From Gemmata massiliana (lineage in GTDB: Bacteria > Planctomycetota > Planctomycetia > Gemmatales > Gemmataceae), in contig NZ_LR593886.1 of the NCBI RefSeq assembly GCF_901538265.1, positions 1,612,001 through 1,676,000 on the forward strand: a stretch of DNA of 64,000 nt, given 5' to 3'. Below the pieces are notes generated by a model. That model was not told the DNA's origin. It worked only from the letters and a program-made list of their open reading frames with translations, and did no database searches. This document shows, piece after piece, positions 37,440 to 46,677 of this stretch. The position numbers and the translations under genes are program-made. Within the stretch, counting starts at the first letter, position 1. Every line of letters starts with the position of its first letter.

Positions 37440-39199
37440 TTCGTTGGTCGCGCGAGTTCGCGCTCGGCTAATTCGCGCACGTGGCTTCGCACGCGGGATC
37501 GTTCTCGGGGACTTTGCGGCAGTTCGATCGCGTCACTCCGTCCCAGGGCGTCGATGAGTTGAGCCATCGCCGCATCACGAACGGTAACTTGCTGTCTCTC
37601 CAGCATTGCTACCGATGTATCGTCCAAGAAGCTCAGGAGGTATCGAACGCACTCCTGTTGGCCCTGTTTCTTCTGGCCTCGTTCTTCCGAGCTAATTCGG
37701 CGGATGAATTCCAGGCGATTATCGGCTGAAGTGCGCCGCGTTGCCGCCACCAGAGCGCCCCAGCACTTCCGGTCATTCGTTCGGCACACCAAAACTACGA
37801 CCGCGAATTCTGAAGGGAATTTCTCCGGATCTCCGATCCCATTCGGTAGATCCTCAATTGTTTTGAGCAAGTGTTTGTGGAACGCCGCACGATCGACCTC
37901 GAACAACGCGCCTAGGGCGTGAAATCGGTGCGGGTATTCTTTGTGTACCGCTCCCGCCGACAGGAGTGTGCCCTTGCGCTCTTGTGGCAGCTTGCTCGAC
38001 GCGAGTGCGGCAACGAGGCTCGCGCTATCGACCTTCGGACGCTTCTGCAAAACGGTCTGATAAAGTGACGGGAGCCGGTCTGGGTACTTAGCCTTGAGTA
38101 CCTGTAGGAGCGCTTGGTTCACGATCGCTGGGCCATCCTCGAAATCCTTTTCGCGCAGGACGTGGTCGAGTACCCAACGCTCTTCGCCGACCCGCTTGGC
38201 TTTCACCCACCATTTGCGTGCCGCGCCGGGGTTAGCAAACACCCCGTGGAACCACCAAGCACCATCATCGGTCAGTGCTCTGTCCGATAGGGCATCGAGC
38301 AGACCACTTACGAGATCACCGACTTGGACAAAGGATACCTGCGTGTCCAAAACCGTTTTGCGAGCTGCCACCCGTGTCAATCGCACGTCTTCTAAGTGCT
38401 CAATGAGCGCTGGAACAGCATCGAATCCGAGTTCGACGAGTTTGTGATAAGCTGCGTGGCCGGTTTCGTTATCAAGGTCTTCGGGGTCGTCCCAGTGGTT
38501 CGTTAAGTCGTCAATCAATGCTTCGGGAGCGTTCGGCTTGGAGGTGCGTGGGGCGACGGTTAATTTGAGGCGATCGAGCGTGAACCAGTCCTCCGCGGTC
38601 AGCAGATCCGGACCTTCGTCCGCCAGTGCCTTGAGTCGATTCCAGATTTCTTTGCGATCCGAAGCTCGTTCGGTCAATTTCTGTTCCCAGTACGCCCACG
38701 CGATCCGAGCCAGTTCCTGAGTGACCGAGAGTTCGTGCGGTTCGTTCAGTAGTGCGGGGACTGGCTGAGGGGCTCGGGTGGCATAAAGTGCGCGGGCAAG
38801 GTCGTTCCAGCCTCGAATTTTGCATTGTGCGGAGAGGCAGAGCCAATTTCGTTTCTGTACGTCCACTTGTCGCATTGCATCCGGGTCGGGCGTTACGCAC
38901 GAAACCCTTTTCGGGCTGACGAATGCCAGCCCCGAATGCCCCACCATGTAACGCGTACCGGATTTCGGGGTGGAGTAGCGGAACCCGAGAACGTAGGGCG
39001 TTTCGTCCGAATTGAACCACTCGATGCGAACCAGCTCCGCTTCAGGTGGAGGAACAGGAAGGCCCAATCGCTGATATTCCTTGACCAACTCGTCGAGTGA
39101 AATGTGCGGTGCTGGAGCTATCGGCCGTTGTGCCAGAGCGGTACTGTGAGCGAGCAGTATCGCCGCGAACGCTGCGACGAGTGGAACCGGGCGCGTCAT
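37436..39199 (-). CDS. large secreted protein with helical repeats, unknown
   Basis: A 587-residue exported protein with signal peptide (MTRPVPLVAAFAAILLAHSTALA-Q). The N-terminal ~100 residues form a beta-rich part (LVRIEWFNSDETPYVLGFRY, including a WFNSDETPYV stretch); the rest is mainly helical and Leu/Ala-rich with spaced VPALLEHL-like units that suggest HEAT-like repeats (for example KLVELGFDAVPALIEHLEDV and AMAQLIDALGRSDAIELP). GGAGG lies just before the ATG. No enzyme motif. Overlaps the GNAT gene by 4 bases. Confidence 0.75.
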   Translation of the reverse strand: MTRPVPLVAAFAAILLAHSTALAQRPIAPAPHISLDELVKEYQRLGLPVPPPEAELVRIEWFNSDETPYVLGFRYSTPKSGTRYMVGHSGLAFVSPKRVSCVTPDPDAMRQVDVQKRNWLCLSAQCKIRGWNDLARALYATRAPQPVPALLNEPHELSVTQELARIAWAYWEQKLTERASDRKEIWNRLKALADEGPDLLTAEDWFTLDRLKLTVAPRTSKPNAPEALIDDLTNHWDDPEDLDNETGHAAYHKLVELGFDAVPALIEHLEDVRLTRVAARKTVLDTQVSFVQVGDLVSGLLDALSDRALTDDGAWWFHGVFANPGAARKWWVKAKRVGEERWVLDHVLREKDFEDGPAIVNQALLQVLKAKYPDRLPSLYQTVLQKRPKVDSASLVAALASSKLPQERKGTLLSAGAVHKEYPHRFHALGALFEVDRAAFHKHLLKTIEDLPNGIGDPEKFPSEFAVVVLVCRTNDRKCWGALVAATRRTSADNRLEFIRRISSEERGQKKQGQQECVRYLLSFLDDTSVAMLERQQVTVRDAAMAQLIDALGRSDAIELPQSPRERSRVRSHVRELAERELARPTK

Positions 39200-39251
39200 C
39201 GTGGCCTCCACACGAAGGGTATACACCCTCAACGCGCCGGTGTTGCGTTTG

Positions 39252-41372
39252 TTAGAGCGCGGTCACTTCCACGAGGTTGTCGAAGAACGTGGCCCCGCCG
39301 CCGAAGTCGGTGGTCGCGGTGCTCGTGGTCGAGTTGCAGTTCGCCCCGTCGTCGGTGAACTTGCGCCACCACAAACCCAGAGACACCACCACGCCGGGTT
39401 TGACGCTTTCTGCGATGATTGCACGGGCACGGAAGCGACCGCGGCCGTTGAACACGCGCACCATTTGGCCGTTGGCGATGTTGCGCCGGGCCGCGTCGGT
39501 GGGGTGGATCTCCAGCGTGCGCTCGCCCGCGGACTTGCGGAGCGTGTTCACGTTCACGAACGTCGAGTTGAGGAACGACGACGCGGGCGGTGTGAGCAGT
39601 TGCAGCGGGTACTTCGCGGCCAGGTCGGGCTTCGTTTGCGGATCTTCGTGCGGCGGAGCGTAGTACGGGAGCGGGTCGCGCCCGGCGCGGGCTTCGCGCT
39701 CGGAATAGAGTTCGCACTTCCCTGAAAGTGTCGGGAACTCGCCCGTCGCGAACGGCGCCCAGTTGGTGGGGAGGTTCAACCGCACGGGGCCGGCTTTTGT
39801 GTCGTCGAGGGTAATGCCGGTCATTGCCGTGGGTTCGGCGGGCGTATCGCCCTCTCGAAGAGAACGGCGGGCGATTTCTTCGTCACTTTCCTCGAACAAC
39901 TCCGGCTCGAAGCCCATCGCCCGCGCGAGCAGCCGGAACACTTCCGTGTTCGGCTTCGCTTCACCGAGCGGCGCGATTGCAGGGTTGTTCGCCTGGACGT
40001 ACAGGTGCCCGTAACTGTTGTGAATGTCGAAGTGTTCGAGCTGCGTGGTCGCGGGGAGCACGATGTCGGCGAAGTCCGCGGTGTCGGTCTGGAACTGGTC
40101 GTGGACGACTGTGAAGAGGTCTTCGCGGGTCAGCCCCGAAAGCACGCGCGACTGGTCCGGGTTCACCGCGGCCGGGTTCGAGTTGTACACGAACAGTGCT
40201 TGAACTGACGGGCCGGGAAGTTCACCGTGCAGGGCTTCAGCGAGGTTCACCATGTTGATGGTGCGCGTGCCCTTTGGCACCAAGTCGGGGCGCATCAAAT
40301 AGTTGTCGTCGAACGGGTACGCCTTGCTCGTGCTGAGGAGCGCCCCCGCGCCCGGGTGGCGCCAGTCGCCGGTCAGCGCCGGGAGGCAGACGATGGTGCG
40401 CACGGCCATTCCGCCGCCGCCGTGCCGCTGAAGCCCGTAGTTCAGGCGGATGAGGGCCGGGCCGCCGAACAACTCCTGCGATCGTGCGTATTCGCGTGCG
40501 AACCGCTCGATCTCTTCGACCGACAGCCCGGTGATGTACGCGACCTTCTCCGGCGGGTACTCGTTCAGCGCCCGGGCACGCAGTTGCTCTGCCCCGACGC
40601 AGTGATCGCTCAGGTACGCATCGTCCTGCCACCCCTCGCGGAAGATGATGTGCATTACCCCCAGCGCGAGTGCCGCGTCGGTGCCCGGACGAACCGGAAT
40701 CCACCAGTCGGATTTTGCGGCGGTGGGGGACTTGTACGGGTCGATGGTGACGATCTTCGCGCCGCGCTTCCGCGCCTCGTGCTCGATCTTCCAGAAGTGA
40801 ATGTTCGTGACTGCGGTGTTCGACCCCCAGTTCACGATGTACCGGCTGTTCACCGCGGCTTCCGGGTCGGTTGCCGCGCGCGTGCCGAGCGTCACGTCGC
40901 ACCCCACCGCGCCCGCGGTCGCGCAGATGGTGCGGTCCAGCAAACTCGCACCCAGCCGGTGGAAGAAGCGCCGGTCCAGGCTCGAATACATCAGTTTGCC
41001 CATCGTGCCGGCGTAGCTGTAGGGCAGAATCGCTTGTGGCCCGTCTTCTGATGCCGCGATCGCACGGAACTTCTCCGCGGTGGTGCGAATGGCCTCGTCC
41101 CACGAGATCCGCGTGAACTTCCCCTCACCCTTCGGGCCGACGCGCTTCATCGGGTAGAGGAGGCGGTCCGGGTGGTACACCCGTTCGAGGTAGTTGGACA
41201 CCTTCTGGCACAGGAACCCCTTCGTAAACGGGTGCTCCTTGTCGCCGCGGAGGTCGACCGCGCGCCCGGTTTCCTGGTCCACGGTTACCACGATGCCGCA
41301 CGTGTCGGGGCAGTCGTGCGGGCAGACCGCTTTCACGGTGCGGACCAGACCGAGTTCGCGCTTTGTGCTCAT
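39252..41372 (-). CDS. molybdopterin-dependent oxidoreductase
   Basis: A 706-residue Mo/W-bis-MGD enzyme. The N-terminal [4Fe-4S] ligands are C17, C21, C25 and C55 (CPHDCPDTC ... FLCQK); the molybdopterin domain follows (RISWDEAIRTTAEKFRAI, NWGSNTAVTNIH, IVTIDPYKSPTAAKSDWWIPVRPGTD), and the C-terminal dinucleotide-binding domain ends near EIHPTDAARRNIANGQMVRVFNGRGRFRA. Family: formate dehydrogenase / DMSO reductase superfamily, catalytic subunit; subtype and substrate not readable. No signal peptide, so cytoplasmic. No Fe-S electron-transfer or membrane subunit genes and no moa/mob genes lie next to it. Confidence 0.9.
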   Translation of the reverse strand: MSTKRELGLVRTVKAVCPHDCPDTCGIVVTVDQETGRAVDLRGDKEHPFTKGFLCQKVSNYLERVYHPDRLLYPMKRVGPKGEGKFTRISWDEAIRTTAEKFRAIAASEDGPQAILPYSYAGTMGKLMYSSLDRRFFHRLGASLLDRTICATAGAVGCDVTLGTRAATDPEAAVNSRYIVNWGSNTAVTNIHFWKIEHEARKRGAKIVTIDPYKSPTAAKSDWWIPVRPGTDAALALGVMHIIFREGWQDDAYLSDHCVGAEQLRARALNEYPPEKVAYITGLSVEEIERFAREYARSQELFGGPALIRLNYGLQRHGGGGMAVRTIVCLPALTGDWRHPGAGALLSTSKAYPFDDNYLMRPDLVPKGTRTINMVNLAEALHGELPGPSVQALFVYNSNPAAVNPDQSRVLSGLTREDLFTVVHDQFQTDTADFADIVLPATTQLEHFDIHNSYGHLYVQANNPAIAPLGEAKPNTEVFRLLARAMGFEPELFEESDEEIARRSLREGDTPAEPTAMTGITLDDTKAGPVRLNLPTNWAPFATGEFPTLSGKCELYSEREARAGRDPLPYYAPPHEDPQTKPDLAAKYPLQLLTPPASSFLNSTFVNVNTLRKSAGERTLEIHPTDAARRNIANGQMVRVFNGRGRFRARAIIAESVKPGVVVSLGLWWRKFTDDGANCNSTTSTATTDFGGGATFFDNLVEVTAL

Positions 41373-41619
41373 GGGATTCCGTTGGGCCGGTGGTACCGTG
41401 TTTTGTATTCGGGACACCGGCCCGAATGGTCGAGTTCACGAATTCCGCGCGGCGCAAGGTCGGAATACCGTATGCCCGCTTCATCCTCTGGGTTACATGG
41501 CCTGACGGTTCAGTGGGATACAGCCGTTTGTTGGTGGGCTGCGGCCCTGAGAGGCACGGACACGATTTGTATTCTAGACTTGCTACCGTTGCGTTTTGCG
41601 CTTCTGGAGGAATTCTCCT

Positions 41620-41805
41620 ATGACCATCGGCGCTCAGTATTCGCCCGTGTTGGCACTGCTCCAGTCGGTAGCGGGCTCCGCGTCGCCGGTACTTGCTCAG
41701 GCGGCGGCCGCGCCGCCCGTAAGCCCGGAAATGGCCATCCTCTTGGGTGCTGCCGCGGCCGGCATCGACACGCACCTGGGGCAGACTATCGACGCGCTGG
41801 CGTAA
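41620..41805 (+). CDS. 61-residue Ala-rich hydrophobic peptide
   Basis: A short frame starting MTIGAQYSPVLALLQSVAGS and ending GIDTHLGQTIDALA. Its ATG follows GGAGG with 9 bases spacing, one of the best ribosome binding sites in the region, while the surrounding DNA has no other gene. The peptide is Ala-rich with two moderately hydrophobic stretches and no basic N-terminus, so it could be membrane-associated or amphipathic. No family recognised; could be chance. Confidence 0.45.
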   Translation: MTIGAQYSPVLALLQSVAGSASPVLAQAAAAPPVSPEMAILLGAAAAGIDTHLGQTIDALA

Positions 41806-42198
41806 CCGTCCGACAGATGCACAGACAGAGCAACCGAATAGCCGTGGTGCTCGCGTTTCTCGATCAGCAGGTGCCGCCCAGGTAACGAGCCGCGACCGCA
41901 AGGGAGCGGGAGACGCACCCCGTTTATCGTCGCGGTGCCACACGCGGGAAGCCCCGCTCCCTTGCGGTCGCGGCTCGTTCGGTCGCTACGTGGATCTCGA
42001 AACGAGACTAACGCCAACTCACCGAATTGGCCTCTCTTCTTTGAGGCCGTCACTTCTTTTCGATACCAACCCAGTACAAGGGAAGCGATCGACTTCGGGC
42101 GCCGGCTTACTCATTACGTCCACGAAACCCTCGTTCTCCAAGTGATTATTGGGGTTTCGTAGACGCAGACGAGGCAAGCGCCTGGAACCACTCGTGCG
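41806..42198. other. 393-base intergenic region carrying a palindrome
   Basis: Contains the 27-bp inverted repeat at 41884-41979. The remainder has no supported gene; open frames through the palindrome encode Arg/Gly/Pro-rich peptides typical of GC-rich repeats translated by chance. The preceding short gene and the convergent DUF1275 gene flank it. Confidence 0.5.
41884..41979. repeat. perfect 27-bp inverted repeat (REP/MITE-like)
   Basis: The 27 bases at 41884-41910 (AACGAGCCGCGACCGCAAGG...) are the exact reverse complement of 41953-41979, with a 42-base loop. Stem is very GC-rich. The core AGCCGCGACCG / CGGTCGCGGCT resembles a dispersed palindromic repeat that I recall as frequent in Gemmata-type genomes between genes. 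It could be a REP-like or miniature transposable unit, or a bidirectional terminator between the 41620 gene and the convergent DUF1275 gene. Confidence 0.8.
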
Positions 42199-43008
42199 TC
42201 ACCGAACCGCCTGAGCACCCGCCATCACCGGTTCGGCCGCAGGTGGCGGATCGGCTTGGACGCTTTCCTCGTGGTCCGGAAAGTCGCTCGGCCCCCACGC
42301 GGGGATGAAGCTCAGCCCGGCTGCCATCAGGACACCAACAGCCGGGACGAAGAACGCGAGGTACCCCGTGGCCCCGGCGAGCGGTAGAGCGAGGCCGGCT
42401 CCGGCGACGAACGCGAACACTTTCCCGCTGCGGAGGAGCACCCCTCTCAGGGCCGCTCGGCGATCGTCCCCTTTGGTGAAATAGGCGACGCCGAGGTGAA
42501 TCCCGAGGTCCGTTGCCGGTCCCGTCAGGTGCGTGGTTCGCACGGCCAGCCCGGTACTGGTCGCCACGGCCGCGTTCTGAAGCCCGGACGCGAACGCTAG
42601 GAGCGAGAGCAGAACGAACGGTGGCTCGGTTGTGACCGCGCCGCCGAACGGACCGAATACCCCAGTGAGACCGGTCAGGGCGACCCCGGTTAATGTCAGG
42701 GCGACGATCACGAGCGGCGTCGCCCAGCGCGGGGGCTTACCCCGAGTGACCCGGGCCTGGAGCGCGAGGACCGAAGCCATCGCGCCGAAGATGAAACTCA
42801 GTACGACCACCGCATATTCCAGTGCGATCCCGGCGTGGGGCCATTCCAGTCCGAGCCGGGTGGCGGTACCGGTCACGTGGGTCACGTACTGTTCGCACGC
42901 CAGAAACGCCAGCCCGTTCACCATTCCGGAGGCTCCCGCGAGGAGCAGCCAGCTCGGGGTGTGGCGCGCGGAGAAAATCGTGTCGGGCGTATGGAGGACG
43001 TAGGGCAT
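42199..43008 (-). CDS. DUF1275 (YoaK-like) membrane protein
   Basis: A 269-residue integral membrane protein with six predicted helices. SARHTPSWLLLAGASGMVNGLAFLA and VTHVTGTATRLG open the family, and GLQNAAVATSTGLAVRTTHLTG with ATDLGIHLG completes the signature. DUF1275 / YoaK proteins are of unknown function. The C-terminus is a soluble charged tail (DFPDHEESVQADPPPAAEPV). Start at 43008 matches the family N-terminus; the longer frame to 43260 is not supported. Confidence 0.87.
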   Translation of the reverse strand: MPYVLHTPDTIFSARHTPSWLLLAGASGMVNGLAFLACEQYVTHVTGTATRLGLEWPHAGIALEYAVVVLSFIFGAMASVLALQARVTRGKPPRWATPLVIVALTLTGVALTGLTGVFGPFGGAVTTEPPFVLLSLLAFASGLQNAAVATSTGLAVRTTHLTGPATDLGIHLGVAYFTKGDDRRAALRGVLLRSGKVFAFVAGAGLALPLAGATGYLAFFVPAVGVLMAAGLSFIPAWGPSDFPDHEESVQADPPPAAEPVMAGAQAVR

Positions 43009-43361
43009 CAGTGCATCTCGCGAGTAAGCGTTATGGGTTGACCGCCGGGGGCAGGTGTGGCACCTGGTGAGAACGGTGCAGTGCGTTCCCAGTGGACCGG
43101 CAGGGAGAGTTTTCTTGTATTTTTGTTCACTGATTGTGTATAATGGCTCGTTGCCACCCGGGATCACGGTTCCGTGCCCCGTGCCGATCGGTATGGGTGA
43201 ACCAAACGGGGAGAGAATGTGAGCCAATGTCAGCCAAATGCGCCCACCGTGAACCGGCAACCGAAACGCGGATTTGCTTGAAATACTGGCAGTTGGTGAA
43301 CATTGCGTAGCCCCGAATTTGTTCCCGCGTCCGAAAACGTTAGCAAATGTTAGCGGTGCCC
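43009..43361. other. 353-base intergenic region
   Basis: Holds the promoter region for the DUF1275 gene (lower GC around 43100-43160 and 43240-43345) and the downstream end of the universal stress protein gene. It contains CGTTAGCAAATGT at about 43338-43350, the same string as near 5478 in the region upstream of the ThuA gene, here followed by a second TTAGC. No gene is seen. Confidence 0.5.
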
Positions 43362-43862
43362 CTACACCAGCGCCGGCGGCGTTACGCGGACGACTTTGAC
43401 CGGCGTCGCGCGGGCGAGCCGATCGGCCGAACTGCGCCCGAATCCGCGAAACAGGCCCGGGCGCGCGCCGCCCATCACGATCAGGTCCACCGCCGATTCA
43501 TTCGCGTACCGGGCGATCTCCGTGACCACGTCTCCGGTGCGGACTTCGAGTCGGAGTTCGATCGGCCCGATCCACTCCGGGTGGATCTCGGCCCGAAGGC
43601 GTTCCAGTTGCATCGCGCGCGCGGCGGCCGGGTTCGCGGGGGGCAACGGCTTCCCGCTACTCACGTGCTCGGCGGCGCGGTGCAGCAAGCGGATCGCGTC
43701 CAATCCCTGGTACTCGTCCTCGCTCTCCGCGGGCAGTACATGGAGCAGGGAAACCGTGGCCCCGGACCCGAGTGCGGCGGCGAAAGCAACGCGGTACGCG
43801 GCCCGGCACTCGGCGCGGAAATCCGTTGGCACCAACACGTGCGAATACAGGTGCTCGGTCAT
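43362..43862 (-). CDS. universal stress protein
   Basis: A 166-residue UspA-fold protein. It begins HLYSHVLVPTDFRAECRAAY, the usual first strand with DxS/T-like site, has VDLIVMGGARPGLFRGF near the end where the ATP-binding G-2x-G-9x-G motif sits in this family, and closes TPVKVVRVTP. The glycine spacing differs from the canonical motif, so ATP binding is uncertain. Single-domain; role in stress physiology inferred from the family. The ATG at 43862 follows GGGG; ATG 12 bases upstream is equally possible. Confidence 0.85.
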   Translation of the reverse strand: MTEHLYSHVLVPTDFRAECRAAYRVAFAAALGSGATVSLLHVLPAESEDEYQGLDAIRLLHRAAEHVSSGKPLPPANPAAARAMQLERLRAEIHPEWIGPIELRLEVRTGDVVTEIARYANESAVDLIVMGGARPGLFRGFGRSSADRLARATPVKVVRVTPPALV

Positions 43863-44064
43863 ACGCGGCCCCAATGAATGATTGAGTGAAACGAAAATGC
43901 TCCCGCGCCGACCGAGAGCGGTCGGTGCTGCGACGATCAGCGCCGGAGCGCGGTGGTAGGGGAGAGTGGTGAGACGGCGCGAGCGCAGAATGACACACCG
44001 GATCGGTTACGCTTACTGCGCAAAACCGGTCCGTGAAACTGCTAGGCGCGTGGGTGCGAAGGGA

Positions 44065-44430
44065 TTAACAGCGCAGCGGAGCGCGGAGACCGTTAGGGAG
44101 TGAGTGATTGGAGTGGTGGGGGAGAGAGCCGGAGGTGTTCGGTCGGGGGAGGGGAGTTACTGCGAGCGGTGATCCGGTCCACGTCGCTCGACCCGTGCTC
44201 GGGTGATTCGGTGCGACCGGGGCCGAACAGACTACGGCCTCTTTGAGTACCTCGGCCGCTTCGCTCGAAACGTCTTCGGGCGCCCCACCGTTGGCACTTG
44301 CCCCTGCCAACACCAGAACCAGAGCGATCTTGTAAGCAACGAATCTGACGGCGGCGATGAGATGTTGGAGGCGGGGGGCGAAACCCGGGTCGCGTGGCGG
44401 TCGGAAGTAGGTTCGGGCGGTGAACGCCAT
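44065..44430 (-). CDS. small protein with one membrane helix
   Basis: A 121-residue frame starting MAFTARTYFRPPRDPGFAPR, followed by a single hydrophobic helix (~25-45, LIAAVRFVAYKIALVLVLAGA) and a Ser/Pro/Thr-rich tail without recognisable motifs. The C-terminal ~70 residues look like a low-complexity extracytoplasmic region. Weak support for the ribosome binding site; I do not recognise it. The larger frame to 44649 adds an Arg/Ser-rich part that seems non-coding. Confidence 0.4.
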   Translation of the reverse strand: MAFTARTYFRPPRDPGFAPRLQHLIAAVRFVAYKIALVLVLAGASANGGAPEDVSSEAAEVLKEAVVCSAPVAPNHPSTGRATWTGSPLAVTPLPRPNTSGSLPHHSNHSLPNGLRAPLRC

Positions 44431-44927
44431 GCGCGTCTCAGTTCGGTTCCGAGTTCCAGAAGCGACCCCGGTCGCCGCTTTTACATTCTTAGCGCCGCAC
44501 CGTCGTATGTCAACCCGGAGAGCAGAACAGCGTGCGCGGGATCGATCGCAGGAACTCGATATCGTCCGGGCACGGGGTGCGAGTTCACGCCAAGTGTCCG
44601 ACTTCCCCCGCGGGAACTGTCCGTTCGCGCCGGAGCTTACTGCGAACATTCATTGCGCTCGCGCGTGGCGCTCAACCGGTCTTCACGACCCGTTAGAGGA
44701 GTTCCCCCACGATCCAACGATTCGGGTATGATAACCTATGCGTCGTACTAACAGCGCGGTGGGGGATAGCGAGAAGACAGTTCCGATCGGCCCCGCCGGG
44801 CCGAATTCGTGGTAAAAATTACGAACTGCTCTCTTGCTCTCGTCGATTGCGCCGACCAGATTATCACGCATGACCCCGCCGCGTTGCCGCGCCAGCGGGT
44901 GCCGTACCGGGCCGAAGGACACCATCA
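44431..44927. other. 497-base intergenic region before the kinase pair
   Basis: No supported gene. Divergent promoter space between the minus-strand frame at 44430 and the plus-strand kinase at 44928. An AT-richer patch (GGTAAAAATTACGAACTGCT around 44811-44831) about 100 bases before the kinase start and AAGGA directly before its ATG fit a promoter and ribosome binding site. Confidence 0.45.
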
Positions 44928-46517
44928 ATGCCGGCACCCGCCACCGTGCCCGACTTTCTGGAACTGGTCCGCAAGGGCGGACTCGTGCCGGACAAGAAAC
45001 TCGACGACCTGCTCGGTCGGCACCGGGCCACGGGTACGCCACAAACGATCGACCAGGCGGCAGCGGCTCTCGTGCGCGACGCGCAACTCACGTTCTTTCA
45101 GGCCAAGCAGCTCAAACTCGGGCGCTACAAGCGGTTCACCATCGGTAGCAAGTACCGGCTCCTCGAACTCATCGGGGCTGGCGGCATGGGGGCGGTGTAC
45201 CTGTGCGAGCACACACTCATGAAGCGCCTCGTGGCGCTCAAGGTGCTGCCCGTTGAGAAGCTCGAAGACCCCTCGAACCTGGACCGGTTCTACCGCGAGG
45301 CCCGGGCGGTCGCGGCGCTCGACCACCCGAACATCGTGCGCGCCTACGACATCGACCAGTACGAGAAACTCCATTTCCTCGTCATGGAGTACGTGGACGG
45401 CGCGAGCCTTCAGGAGATCATCGCGCGCCACGCGACCGAGAAGAAATTGTTCGACCCGGTCCGCGCCGCGCACTACATCGCGCAGGCCGCGGTGGGGATG
45501 CAGCACGCGCACGAACTGGGGATGGTTCACCGCGACATCAAGCCGGGGAACCTGCTGCTCGACCGCACCGGCGTCATCAAAGTCCTCGACATGGGGCTGG
45601 CGCGGTTCTTCAACAAGCAGCAGGACAGCGTGACCGAGAAGTACGACGACAAGTGCGTGCTCGGCACCGCGGATTACCTCGCGCCGGAACAGGCCGTGAG
45701 CAACATCGTGGACGTGCGCGCGGACATTTACTCGCTCGGCGGCACGCTCTACTTCATGCTGACCGGGCAGACCCCGTTCCCGGACGGGACTATCGCGGCG
45801 AAGCTGGTCGCCCACCAGACGAGCGAGCCGCGCGCGGTGGAGGAGTTCCGGTCCGACGTGCCGGCCGGGGTACTGGCCGTTCTGCGGAAAATGATGGCGA
45901 AAGACCCGATCGATCGGTACCAGGAACCGATCGAAGTGGCCGAGGCGCTGGCGGAATGGGCCGAAGCCCCGCTCGGTCTGCCGCCGGAAGTGGAAATGCC
46001 GGTGCTGTGTCCCCTCGTGCGGGAGTTGGCCGGCCCGCCGGCACCGGACCGTTCTGGGGCGTCCCCACCACTGGCGCGCGTGTTATTCGGCCCTGGGAGG
46101 GGAGTGTTCGCGCGGTCAGGGGAGAGTTCGATCCGGAGTCGGTCGCGCGCCCCCGGTTCTGGCGGGACGGCGAGTGCGGCCGCTCTCCCTCCAACCCCAA
46201 CGGCTGCAAACGCGCGGTTCCGATCAGGGGCGGACACACCCGTGAACGGGCCGATTTCTACCGGGCGCGCGAGTGCATCACCGACGGCCCCGATCCCGGG
46301 GCGCCCGAAACCGGCTTCGAGTACCGCAAAAAAACGCCCGGCGCCGACGATCGAAGCTGCGACTGTCGCGGTCCCGGCGCGTTCGCGCGTCTGGTTGATT
46401 ATCGCGATCGCACTTGTGGTCGCGGTCCTTTTCGTGGTCGGTATGGTCGTTGCTTATCAGGTCGGCAAGGGCGCTAAAGAAGCTAATGTGCCCGCGGACT
46501 CGGTTCGGCCGATGTGA
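44928..46517 (+). CDS. transmembrane Ser/Thr protein kinase
   Basis: A 529-residue kinase. Residues 1-70 are a planctomycete N-terminal module (FLELVRKGGLVPDKKLDDLL ... ALVRDAQLTFFQAKQL). The kinase domain (~75-345) has the glycine loop GAGGMGAV (83-90), Lys105 (ALKVL), HRDIKPGN (201-208), DMG at 221-223 in place of DFG, and APE (252-254), so it should be active. A Pro/Ser/Ala-rich juxtamembrane linker (~350-485) and one helix (~488-509) precede a 20-residue extracytoplasmic tail. It phosphorylates Ser/Thr of unknown targets. 160 bases from the next kinase gene, which it resembles over the first ~340 residues. Confidence 0.92.
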   Translation: MPAPATVPDFLELVRKGGLVPDKKLDDLLGRHRATGTPQTIDQAAAALVRDAQLTFFQAKQLKLGRYKRFTIGSKYRLLELIGAGGMGAVYLCEHTLMKRLVALKVLPVEKLEDPSNLDRFYREARAVAALDHPNIVRAYDIDQYEKLHFLVMEYVDGASLQEIIARHATEKKLFDPVRAAHYIAQAAVGMQHAHELGMVHRDIKPGNLLLDRTGVIKVLDMGLARFFNKQQDSVTEKYDDKCVLGTADYLAPEQAVSNIVDVRADIYSLGGTLYFMLTGQTPFPDGTIAAKLVAHQTSEPRAVEEFRSDVPAGVLAVLRKMMAKDPIDRYQEPIEVAEALAEWAEAPLGLPPEVEMPVLCPLVRELAGPPAPDRSGASPPLARVLFGPGRGVFARSGESSIRSRSRAPGSGGTASAAALPPTPTAANARFRSGADTPVNGPISTGRASASPTAPIPGRPKPASSTAKKRPAPTIEAATVAVPARSRVWLIIAIALVVAVLFVVGMVVAYQVGKGAKEANVPADSVRPM

Positions 46518-46677
46518 CCGGTCCCGTCAAATCTGGTTCCGCTCGGTGCGATTCGGGAATCCGTAACCCTGGAGTGCCGCCGTACACTATACTTATGGCG
46601 GTCCTGCGCCCAGATTCTGGTTATTCCGGCGCCGGACGCTTGGTTCGCCCCGCCCGGTTTCGCGCCGGAGATGTTCC

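Noticed and set aside
41697-42053. 118-residue minus-strand frame across the 27-bp palindrome
   Set aside because: Its sequence is the translation of the palindrome arms and flanks (RDRKGAG, PCGRGS), a known artefact of GC-rich repeats in these genomes.
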